Assembly: GCF_022682495.2 (NCBI RefSeq)
Contig: NC_071391.1
Location: forward strand, 113,381,195 to 113,445,194
Direction: 5' to 3'
From: Desmodus rotundus
Taxonomy: Eukaryota > Chordata > Mammalia > Chiroptera > Phyllostomidae
Length of the DNA: 64,000 nt
A program made the position numbers and the translations under genes. Every line of letters starts with the position of its first letter. The first letter of the stretch is position 1. Under the pieces are notes generated by a model. That model made no database searches. It worked only from the letters and a program-made list of their open reading frames with translations, and was not told where the DNA came from. Of the stretch, positions 22,802 to 33,036 are shown piece after piece.

Positions 22802-24879
22802 GATAGTCTTATACTCCTATTCTTGGAATTTGTTTTGATATGCTGTTAAGTTACTTGAAATGACTTTGATCTTTGTGTTTTGGTTTTAAGTTTTGTTAGA
22901 CCAATGGCCAATGTCTACAGCTATTCTACCCCGCTACTAAAGCACAATCAGTCCATGCACTCTACCCAACGTCCTGTGAATCAAGAGGTTTTGAACCTGT
23001 GATGAGAAGAAACTCTATACTTGGATCTATATTAGTACTGTACACATATATCTAATCTTTCCTGGAGATTCTTTCCCAAGCCTTGAGTAATTTTCTTGCA
23101 CACTTGCCCTGATCAGTAGTCAGCTAAATATGCAAAGGGGACCATATCTATAGATATCTGAAGTTATCTATCTGTGGAACTCCTTTCTATCCAGCACTCT
23201 GTCCTGTTAATTATAACCAACTAGATCTAGAAATCCAGGCACATCTCTTCAATTCAGGAAGACCACCAGTCTTCTCCTGGGTATCCTACTTCCCAGCCTA
23301 GAAACCTTGCTAGGCCGTGTCAATCATAAGTTGACCTTGTTTGTTTTCTAGCTCTTAGGGATCTGAACTTTATTGTCTGATATGTTTTGAAAGCCACTGT
23401 TTCATAAATTTTGTCAGTTTTATTTCACACCGTAGGGTAAATCTATCATGTTATTCTATCTTAGCACGGTTGAAATTGCCTGAGTGTTGGAATTGCTTGA
23501 AGTTTGTTAAAGCAACAATTTATGATTTTAAAGAATAAGTCAGGTAATTAAAACTAAGATTTACCTATTTCTTTAAAATTTCACTTTAGTGTAAATGAAT
23601 ATTAACCTGTAATTTAAAAATAGCTTTATGAATTTGAATGATTATTCCAAATTATTTTTTTAAAAAACAGGCTTTTAATATTTTTACCATTTTTCAGGAA
23701 ATATTTGCATAATGCTAAATCAGCATATGATGATTAAAATCACCAGCAAGCCAATTTAATATTTTCTAAATTCATAAAAATTAAATTTGTAGGTTGCTGG
23801 GTTTTCTCCAAATTGATTCCTGAAATCTATACCATGTTAATTTGTGAATGATTTATAGTAGATTTTAGAGAACTTAAGGAATATAAGAGATTGATTAGAA
23901 ATTTTTAGGGCCTGGCCTTTCAGCTTCAAGTCAAAGGAAATATTTTACATTCAAAGAGCACAGCCATTTTGATGGCTGAAGGGAACCTGACATTCCCACG
24001 CATGTGTTTTTTCCCCATTTTTAAACATTTGATAATTCCTTTTATAATATATGGCAGTTACAATATAGAAAAGCTTTTGTGAATGGATAGTAACCACATG
24101 ATTATTTTTAACTCTCTCAAAACCTGATTATGGGAGCCTGTTTCACTCACACTTACATAAAAACAAATTTGTAAAAATGGAGGGAAAATAAAATAAGATT
24201 ACAATGTTCTCCAGGGAATGTTCTTACCATTGAGTTTAGCTGAAGTAATCATCCACTCTTAAGAAATATTTCAATAAGAAACTTTAACATTGAAGTAAAA
24301 ATCACTCACCAACAAAGATAACGTTGAAGTAAAAAAGGTGGTTATTGTGTTAACAAAGTGTATGACTTAAACAGACAATATCAACAGCAAAGCACATGAT
24401 CAAAAGCAAATGTATTTATAAAGATCCTAGAGATTTCTAGCGCCAAACTTGTATTTAGATAGCATAGGATAGATAATTGAAATGCTAAATTTCTATAAGC
24501 TTTTTCAGAAGTTGAGATTTTAGTCCTAGTGGTTTTCAGGACCTAATTCTGATTCCAACTAGAAGTAAAAGCAGATATTTATTTTTTCTATAATATCTTT
24601 TTTGATATCTGTGTAATTGGAGACTCATATTATCTGTGAATACAAAAGAAGTTGCTATTGAATATTAAAGCTCTTTGTGTACCTAGAGTTTTAGTGCTGT
24701 TGCTATTATTAAGTAATGAGGAACTTACACAATAAATCATTTCATTCTCAAATTGAAGTTGGAGTGAAAATTTAACTTAGAAAAATGATTTTATGAACTT
24801 AAATTATGCTTATGTCTTAATTATTCTAATCTTAGTCATTATTAATATGAATGACAAATAATAGCTTCTCAGTAAAAAT
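22802..24879. other. Intergenic sequence; possible ancient repeat at 22,802-23,480
   Basis: The first 680 bp are more GC-balanced and have the look of an old mammalian interspersed repeat, in which the LTR also landed, but I cannot name it with confidence. 23,480-24,879 is AT-rich with no long frame. Confidence 0.4.
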
Positions 24880-25437
24880 TCTGCCTAATTGGGCAGGATG
24901 GAGGGTGGCAGGTAGAGATGGGGGGCCAGGGGGGAGTGGCAGGGGGAAAATGGAGAAAACTGTATTTGAACAATAATTTTAAAAAATAAGCCCTGGTTGG
25001 TGTGGCTCAGTATATTGAGCACCAGCTTATGAACCACAGGGTTGCCAGTTCATTTCCCAGTCAGGGCGCATGCCTGGCTTGCAGGCCAGGTCTCCAGGGG
25101 GTGAGCATCAGAGGCAACCACACACTGATGTTTCTCTCCCCATCTTTCTCCCTCCCTCCCCCTCTGTCTAAAAATAAAATAATAAAATCTTTTAAAAATA
25201 AAACTATATGTAGTTTTGTTTTCCCCAAAACTAAATTGGTAGATATGAAAAAAAGTATTATGAAGCATTCCAGCTTTTGATTTGAGCACGAACATGTTGG
25301 CTAATTTGTATTGGTTTTATTTGCCAATCTAGGTGCAATCACACTTTAAAAAGCAAACTTCTGTAATTTCCTTTTCTATAAAATGTCACCATTGCATTAT
25401 GTACTTTGAAAACAGAAAAAAAAAGTCTGCCTAATTG
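24880..25437 (+). mobile_element. L1-type tail with probable 3' transduction, 12-bp TSD
   Basis: The direct repeat 'tctgcctaattg' at 24,880-24,891 and 25,426-25,437 brackets three parts: a 5'-truncated G-rich L1 tail (24,892-24,989), a nested SINE (24,990-25,189) and about 220 bp of unrelated sequence (25,203-25,415). The last part ends in an A-run (25,416-25,424) 35 bp after a TATAAA polyadenylation-like signal (25,377-25,382). The AATAAA normally at the end of this tail family is altered here. This structure fits read-through transcription and a 3' transduction. Confidence 0.65.
24977..25202 (+). mobile_element. VES-type SINE nested in an L1 A-tail
   Basis: The body starts 'gccctggttggtgtggctc' at 24,990. 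An A-box-like 'tggctcagtat' and a B-box-like 'agttcatttcc' are both slightly degraded. The CT-rich 3' part and A-rich tail end near 25,189. Flanking repeats 'ttttaaaaaataa' (24,977-24,989) and 'ttttaaaaataaa' (25,190-25,202) are an imperfect TSD made from the L1 A-tail. Confidence 0.85.
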
Positions 25438-25809
25438 AATTGGTATCAGTTTGAAGACACCAGACAAACTGACTAAAAAGAAGAGAACATACCCAAAACA
25501 GAAAAGAAAATAAAGTTCTTCCAAAATTTCCCGTACTTCTTCACACAAAAAAATTTTTTCTTAATGCTATTTAAGAATTTCATTTTTTTCTAAAATGAAA
25601 CACTTCAACAACTATCTTTAATGTAATATAATAAACTTAAAAAAATTAGACAAGGAAGCCATTACACTGGGGTAACGCTAATGCCTTAGTAACCCAGAAA
25701 GCTAGTCAAAACCTAAACCTCAGTCAATGCACTTGAATCAGAGAAAATGAAATGTAAGAACAACCAATCACAAACAGCCTTCTAGGCTGTACCAAATAAA
25801 ACAACTACG
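25438..25809. other. AT-rich, no feature recognised
   Basis: About 370 bp without a supportable feature. Confidence 0.5.
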
Positions 25810-26030
25810 TAAACTATAGTCAGTTTTATACTTGAAAGCTGCTCAGAAAAATCTTACATTTTCTCACCACACACACATATGAATGGTAATAGTGTGTCCT
25901 ATTACCTGATATAGGTGTAGCTAACAATAATGGCAATCATTTTGCAATACATAAATGTATAAAATCAAAACGGTGTACACCTTAAAGTTATAGAATGTTA
26001 TATGTCAATTATACAGTCAATGTATACTCA
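25810..26030 (+). mobile_element. Old L1 3'-end fragment
   Basis: Contains 'tttgcaatacataaatgta', 'aaaacggtgtacaccttaaa' and 'ttatatgtcaattatac', a series typical of the extreme 3' end of older mammalian L1 elements in sense. Confidence 0.65.
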
Positions 26031-26319
26031 AAGAACTGTAAATTCTGCTTATGGTCCTGTTTTTATAACATTAATGACACTGGTGTCATCCTGTGACATA
26101 AAATCATAATAAAATCTATGATACATTGAGAATAAAATCTGGTTATAAATAGTAATGAGGGTTATAAAGGGAAAAACAGGGTGGTATGAAAGAACATAAT
26201 AAGGGCCAGCTAACATTTCAGTGAACAATGTCACTAGAATCATAAATTGACATATAAATAATATATAATTTGATTTAAGTATGGAAGCAAGGATTCTAGT
26301 AAGAGGAACTACATGAGCA

Positions 26320-27249
26320 AACCACTATGAAAAACAAGGCATTATTGTGTTCCAGGAACTGAGAGAGTATTGGGATGTCTTGAGACAGATGAGGAAAGGA
26401 AAATGGATTTGAAGTGAGCACACAGAGTAGGAAGAAATCTCCTCCAGCCCATCCTTGTTTGCCACGAGTTTAGCTGTAATCCAAGATGCAATGGAATATG
26501 ATTGCAGAAATTGAAGCGGCATCACATAAGGAGCTATGCTCAATCAAGTGGTATTCTTTCTGACTGCCATGCATAAAACGAACTGGGGAGATCCAAGGCA
26601 GGTCCCAGAGGGTTAGAGACGACAGTGGCTTGCATTCAGTGGTTTGGATAGATGAAGAGAGGTGGGAGGCAGAATGTACTTTGGATGTGGATTTTGATGT
26701 AGGAGAGAAAAAGAAACTGATGTGTCAACATTTCTAGCATTATAACTAGGTATAAGGAGTAATATTCACTACATGGGATAATAAGAGGAAGACTTTTTTT
26801 GTAGTAAGAGAGTAACATTTAGTTACGGACTTTCTAAGTTTGAGAAAAATATAAAACATACATAGAGAGATGTCGATAAGGCATTTGAATACATGGAGTT
26901 TAGAAGAAAGGCTGGGCTTGATATTAAAATTTGAGAAATGTCTGTATTTGGTGCATTTGGTTACATATGTAAAGATTTGTGAATTAATGAGATTGTGTGC
27001 AGAGACACTGGAGAGCAGCAAGGCACAGTTGAGAATCTCTGAAGTAGTTACTTGTCAATTAGAGATTGATAAAATGTGGCCAAATTGTAGAAGTCAGGGA
27101 AGTATTAATGAACTAAATGCCACTTAGAGGTCACTCGTGTGCATTAGATTTAATAAGCTCACTAGTAACTGAGCGTGAAGACATTTTGTAAAGTGTTGAG
27201 AGTAGTCACGTCACAACGAGTGAAAGAGCACATTCTTGGTAGAGAAGGG
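26320..27249 (+). repeat. Ancient mammalian-wide interspersed repeat, family not assigned
   Basis: An eroded purine-rich sequence whose blocks occur in a fixed order elsewhere in mammals: 'tgtaatccaagatgcaatgg', 'ggatgtggattttgatgtag', 'gagatgtcgataaggcattt' and 'agaaaggctgggcttgat'. A second, longer copy lies at 52,560-54,960. The 85-codon plus frame at 26,870-27,127 lies inside it and is not a gene. Confidence 0.5.
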
Positions 27250-27451
27250 TAAGATAGAAATAAGCCCGGGATGGGTAGCTCAGTTGGTTAGAGTGCTGTT
27301 CCAATACGCTGAATTTTAGGGTTCTATCCCTGATCAGGGCACATACAAGCAGCAAAGAATGTGTGGATGGGTGGAACAACACATCGATCTCTGTCTCTGT
27401 CTCTTCCCTCCCTTCCTTTCTCTCTCTCTAAAAATCAATAAAATAAGATAG
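27250..27451 (+). mobile_element. tRNA-derived SINE (VES-related)
   Basis: The body starts at about 27,264 with 'gcccgggatgggtagctca' and has an A-box-like 'tagctcagttgg' and a B-box-like 'gggttctatccc'. It ends in CT-rich sequence and 'aaaaatcaataaaa'. The 8-bp repeat 'taagatag' occurs at 27,250-27,257 and 27,444-27,451, with six extra bases before the left edge of the SINE, so the TSD is tentative. Confidence 0.82.
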
Positions 27452-27889
27452 TTCAGCTTCACTAAGAATCTCCTATTCTTAGATGGGAAGGGATAGGAAA
27501 ACATCTAGGGTGGTTTGCAAAGTCAAGAAATAGAATTGTTTGGGGTTTTGAGTTTTATTTTTAATTTGTATTTATTACTTTGAACATGTAATTAAGAACA
27601 CGAAAACATAGCTTATATGTAAGTATCCACCCCTGGATATTTACAGCAGATCACTTACTGTGAAAAACAAAACACCAATAACAAAACACTGCTAGTTCTC
27701 CACACCGCCTCATAGGCTTCCTATCCTGCCTCCAAAGGGGCAACGAGGTAAAAGTGATTCATTCCAATGTGGAAGTTTTATTTTTACTTTACATAAATTT
27801 GTAAATAAATACATACAGAATTGTTTTATGGTTTAATATTTGTATAATTTAGCCATCTCATAGCTTTTCATACTTTTGATATCTATCTT

Positions 27890-28330
27890 TTTAAATTTGA
27901 ATTTATGTCTTTGACATTGAGTCAGGTATACATGTAGATAAAGCTCATTTTAATTACTATATACTATTCTACTGTTATAATAAGCTAAAACATAATTTTT
28001 TTATTCACCTTTGAGGGACATTTAAGATTTCCACAGTTTTCATTCCTTATAAACAGAGATACAATAAACTTTCTTATATGTCTCCTTTTGAAAGTGTAAA
28101 ATATTATTTAAGGTGGTCACTAAGAGTAGAATAGATCATTTTAGTTCACATGCCTTTTTCCCTCTACTTGGTAATTTAAATTATTTCTGCATATAATAAT
28201 CAATTTTACTATTTCTAAAATATATCCATTTCTTTCCTTGTGTATGTTTTATATATCCTAGACACTTGTTTTCTTATGAATTTATCCAATAAGAAATGCT
28301 GATTCACTGTTATATTATACTTATGTTAGG
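27890..28330 (-). mobile_element. Old L1 fragment, antisense (tentative)
   Basis: The plus strand has the pattern of antisense old L1 ORF2 ('tttattcacctttgagggac', then an 'atacaataaactttctta' block and 'ttatatgtctccttttg'). Heavily eroded. Confidence 0.4.
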
Positions 28331-30608
28331 AAAAAGGCCAGCATTTTTTATTGGCCATTTGTGTTGCTGCCTCTGTTGACTGCATGTCCTCACACCTTTC
28401 ATCCATTGGGAGGTTCCTTTATGGGTTGGAGGTGATCTGAGGTATAAACAATAGGGGATCCTAGACAGAGGGCGTAAGTAAGGAAAGCTGTTACCACCTT
28501 AAGACACTGGAAAATCTACAGTGTGTCAAAAGAAGAGAAAATGGATTAAATGTTAACTTTAGTTCTCTTTCTCCATCTTGTCAAATAACTTTAGATAAAT
28601 TTTTATCTGTTTTGCTCTATAAATTAGGAACTGAAATTAGTCTTCCCTAATGTATCTGTGGTCTCCTTCTACCGACCTGAAGCTCTGCTATGATGGGCCA
28701 AAAATCTTAAGATACAGAAACAAGAGTATAACATAAGCATGTGGGTGATTTTTTTTAAGGAAAATGATTACCATTTCATTTTTATTACTTTTAAAAAAAC
28801 TTTTAAAAACGTTATTTTAATTAAGAAAATGTATGCTTCAAAAACATTCTGTCTCACGTGTACTGAAAAGAAGTAACACTGTCAAAAAAACACACTTTAA
28901 TTTTAATGCGCATATATGCTCTACTAACTGAAGTTTAAATGGGAGGATTCATATTGGCACGTTGGTATAAATACTGTTTTTGTTTTTGTTGTTTGAGAAA
29001 TATACTGCTGAGAATGTTTATATACCTGGAAGAATCCTTAAACAAAATAACAAAAATAATAGCAATAAAAATGATAATGATATTAACAACAAAGCTTGAC
29101 TTCCAAAGAGGATTTTTTGCATACTCTGATTTTTCTACTAGAAAAATAATAATATCCAAACATATTTTCCATTGATAAAAACTGTAAAGTATCAATCTAT
29201 AAAGTGTTCAGTTCATTCAGTGAAGCATATACCGTAATCAGGTACAATGAATTGGGAAAAACACACAATTACATTACATTAGGATACTTTATTATTTAAA
29301 TTGTAGAACAATCTAAAATGTGAGCAATTCGTGGAACATATGAAATTATGCAGCATTTCCATCAATTATGCTCTGAAGTGCCTTGACAAGAAAGTAGGCA
29401 AATCAATAAAATCTGCAACACATTCATAGAATAATGCATAGTGATCATCACATTATAGTACTCTGTCACCAGAGGGTAACTTTGCAATTCATCATATTCA
29501 TTTTCAACTTTGTATCTATTTAACGTCCTAACCTAACATTAATGCATATAAATAATCATATGTCACCTGTACTTTCCCCCCCACACACACACAAACCCGA
29601 TACATCCCAGAGTTCATTATTAACTGGGACTCAGTCAACACAGGAACAAATTGCCAAGTAAATACTAAGTGTCAATATAGCCTTGAATTCTGCAAACACC
29701 TAATAAGTCAAAAAGTAAATTCATTCTGCACTTTGTGTAGCAACCACAGTACAATTTCGGGGTTCTGTCTGTTAGCTAGATCGACAGATGAGTTCACCAC
29801 GACCCCAGTGGTTTGCCAAAAAAAGATTCAAGATTGTCTCGAGAATTTTTTCTTAAATCTGGAAAAAAGATGCTCTTCATTGTTTTAGATAAAATACTTA
29901 GAGGGCAACACTAGTTTTCTTCCATGTGTTAGGTCAATCACTTTACTAATTGCAGCCTTCATAACAGAAAACCTATAATTGTGGGGAAGGAGCTACCTTC
30001 TTTCATTCCCTCTGGTCACTTTCTGTTCCTAAAGCCTGGCTATCTACTTAAATCACTGCGCCTGTATTTCCAGTTCTCCACATTTCTAATTCAGACGCTA
30101 ACCATGGATTTTTCTGCCATAGTATGACTCATCACATAAGTGCATCATTCACAAATGTACACACCCCCACGCATGAGGACTCACTTACCACGGTGCATCA
30201 GCTTCCAAAAATGTTAGCAATGCAATTGGAACGATGAATCACTTTAATGTTAATATAGCATGCGCTGTAACTCGTGGTTAGGCGTCAAGACACCCGCAGC
30301 CTCTCATTCAAAGAGATTAGAAACAAGAAAGAAATATAAAAGAAAAAAATAAATGTACAATGACAGTAATAAGAGAAAAGTGTGGGATGTGGGGATATAG
30401 TAGGGAGGAATAAACAAAAACGTTTAAAATCTTACCCAAGCACTATATACAATACAGAGGCCCAAGCCATTATGGGCTTTTGAATATTTTCTTAAGTCTT
30501 GCTGAAACTTTATAGTACTTTTTATAGTATTGAAATTTTCCAGGGAATTAATTGTTAAAATAAATTGAGCTTCCTGTGATGACCTCAGGCCCTGCAGCTC
30601 TGGAAATA
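28331..30608. other. AT-rich intergenic sequence
   Basis: About 2.3 kb with no recognised gene or repeat. A C-run followed by a CA run lies at about 29,576-29,593. Opposed frames at 28,935-29,195 are shadows of each other in low-complexity AT sequence. Confidence 0.5.
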
Positions 30609-30736
30609 CAAGGTTTAGCAAAAGTAGGTTTACAGTCGTTCATATGAGAAATACTATAATAATTAATGAATAATAACACAAGAATAAACTGTTTTTCATA
30701 CTAACAACTGCAAACCTATGTTTTCCCAACACTGTA
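30607..30736 (+). mobile_element. 126-bp MITE with TA target duplication (copy 1)
   Basis: 30,609-30,734 is bounded by TA dinucleotides. Its ends are imperfect inverted repeats: left 'gcaaaagtaggtttacag', right (reverse complement) 'gggaaaacataggtttgcag'. The centre is AT-rich, and the whole folds on itself. A second copy of identical length lies at 61,542-61,667. A Tc1/mariner-type origin is inferred from the TA duplications. Confidence 0.75.
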
Positions 30737-30952
30737 TAGCAAAATGAAGCATCTCTTGTTTGTAAGTACCGACAGTAGAATGGGATGTTGCAGAAAGCAA
30801 AAAGGCAATGTAATGAGCTTCCTGAATTTCTCTAATATTGAGTCATGAAAATTTTAGGGATCTTAAAACAGGGATAGAATATGATACACAAAGAGTCTCA
30901 ACTGTCATTTGCACTGTGTGTTATGTCCTCTGGATTTGAGATCTGTGATTTA

Positions 30953-31180
30953 GCTCTGGCCAAGGTGGTTCAGTTGGTTGGAGCATAGTCCCATAATCAA
31001 AAGGTTGCAGGTTCAATTCTCGGCATATACCTGGGTTGGGGATGTGATTCCAAGCCCAGTGCATGTGATCCCTGGTCCAGGTATGAAGGAGAGGCAACCA
31101 ACTGATGCTTCTCTCTTGGATCAATGTGTCTCTCTCCCTTCATCTCTCTCTGAAATTAATAAACATATCCTCAGGTGAGG
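30953..31180 (+). mobile_element. VES SINE
   Basis: Head 'gctctggccaaggtggttc', A-box-like 'tggttcagttgg' and B-box-like 'ggttcaattct'. The 3' end reads 'aataaacatatcctcaggtg', the hallmark terminal sequence of this bat SINE. No clear TSD. The overlapping short frames are artefacts. Confidence 0.88.
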
Positions 31181-31185
31181 AATAG

Positions 31186-31245
31186 ATAGATTAGATGATG
31201 ATGATGATGATGATAGATCCATGGATAGAAAGATAGATAATAAAG
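31186..31245. repeat. (GAT)n/(GATA)n microsatellite
   Basis: GATA-, then GAT-, then GATA-type repeats directly after the SINE tail, presumably grown from it. Confidence 0.85.
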
Positions 31246-31852
31246 ATGTGTGATTTATTGTAGCATACTCTACCAGAGAATATCTCTATATAAGCTAAAA
31301 ATGATATATCAGGTACAAGTATGATTGGGAACTTAGAAGCAAATTGTTTTCTTGAGATGAAAGAATTGAAAGAAATTTAGTGTAAATCATGAAACACACT
31401 ATCAGCACAGCAATGGAAATTCTAACTCAGTTCAAGCAAAGTGAATAACATTTAAAAAAACACTATTTATTAAGCTGTGTGGTATGTGGAAGTGACAGAA
31501 ATTTGATTATTACGGCTGGACATTGATTATAACTTTAAATGCTATATGGAAGCTTATTATGAATGTCAAATAATAATAAGTTTTCTATGTCATATCCAAA
31601 GACCCTAATATTAGGAGAAAGCAACACATTCAAGATTCTGGGAAAAAAGGGGCAGAATGCCTAGAATATTGAGCCTTCATGCACCAATGTTTACCAGTAA
31701 ATATATGTTCTTGTATATAAGTTAACTTCTTATGCTAGTTTAAATAAATTTCTTTTTATTATTAACTTTTGGTAAGTGTTTATTATAAATGTGTATCATC
31801 AATTACCAAGCTCTCTATACACCTAAACATTATTTGTTCATTTTCCTCCTTT
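31246..31852. other. AT-rich, no feature recognised
   Basis: About 600 bp without a supportable feature. Confidence 0.5.
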
Positions 31853-32248
31853 AATGGTGTGTTGTGACTGTTTAAGGCCGAGCAGGTTCATGGTGTTCGT
31901 GAAGATGGAAGGACGCTCATGGAGCCCTTGGGATGTCTGACATGCCTTTATTCACGGGTGGGCGAGCCACACAGGTTGCAAGTGCATGTCTATCGACTGG
32001 GAAGCCCCTACCTGTTTCAGTACTAGAGGGAAGCAAAGCAAGCAAAATGCCAGAACATTACGTAACATAACATAATTCTACGCGTGCAAGCCCACTTCAT
32101 GTTATGGGAACAGCTTATTGGACCCAGTGTCAAGGCTATGAGAACACTGGTTATCAGGCCCCTCTAAGGCTACAGGAACACTGCTTCCCTTAGTTACCCA
32201 GACACCTGGGTGAGGAAGCCAGACTGCCTCCACTTACCCTACAAATAG
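31853..32248 (-). mobile_element. Probable solo LTR, antisense
   Basis: 386 bp (31,858-32,243) of more GC-rich, CpG-containing sequence bounded by TG and CA. On the minus strand it starts 'tgtagggtaagtggaggcag' and has AATAAA at 31,947-31,952, about 90 bp before the end. The candidate 5-bp TSD is imperfect: 'aatgg' (31,853-31,857) and 'aatag' (32,244-32,248). ERV class not assigned, and the exact 3' boundary is uncertain by a few bases. Confidence 0.6.
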
Positions 32249-33036
32249 TTTAATATGAGTAATTGTATTGCTAAATCTCTAAATGTTTACTAATTTTTTT
32301 CATTTCTGGGAGGAATCTTTATTGGTCATGAGGTTTTCTTCTTCTACTCACCTGGACTCAATGTGCTACTGCTTTATTTTGGATGCTTAAACCTATTGGG
32401 TGAAAGTGAGTGCTATTTTTTCATCTAATACTCATTTTCTCATTATTCTGTTTAGAAATAAAACCTACCACTTTAACTAAAGACATGACATATGCTAAAA
32501 ACTACATTTCTAAGCCTTCTCTGTAACTAATATAGGTCATGCAAATATGTTTTAGCTAATGATATTTGAAAAGAGGTATGTGCAATCTTCAAGTCATGTC
32601 CTTTAAAGGAAGCTGCTAACTCCCGAAGATTTTATTTCATTTTTCCCTCATTTGGAAATTGGATATGTTGGTTGTAGTAACTTGTTACTGGCCATAGATA
32701 ATTTAGGAGATAAAAGAATAAAGGAAAAAGAAACCTGAGTCCCTTGGTTAAGCCTAATGAATCAGAATCATCCTGTTTGTTTTCACAGCCTACATGCTGG
32801 AAGTTCAATGTAAGTGGGAAGAAAAAAGTTCAAGAGCTATTCCCCCCTCTACTTTACAGTAATTTATGTGCCACACAAATTATATGTCCCTTAAATGTTT
32901 GATAAGATTCAACTATTAAAAAATATTTAAAGCTAACTTGGACATAGATGTTCATTCACTTTCCTTTAAAAATAGTTTTGTTAGAAGTTGAATTGCTAAA
33001 AAAATATTTAAAATACATGTGAATCTGATTCATTCT
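32249..33036. other. AT-rich, no feature recognised
   Basis: About 790 bp between the LTR and the 5' end of the L1. No gene or repeat family recognised. Confidence 0.5.

Noticed and set aside
27250..27451. A functional tRNA gene
   Set aside because: The A- and B-box-like sequences belong to a SINE with a CT-rich and A-rich 3' part; there is no cloverleaf acceptor stem.
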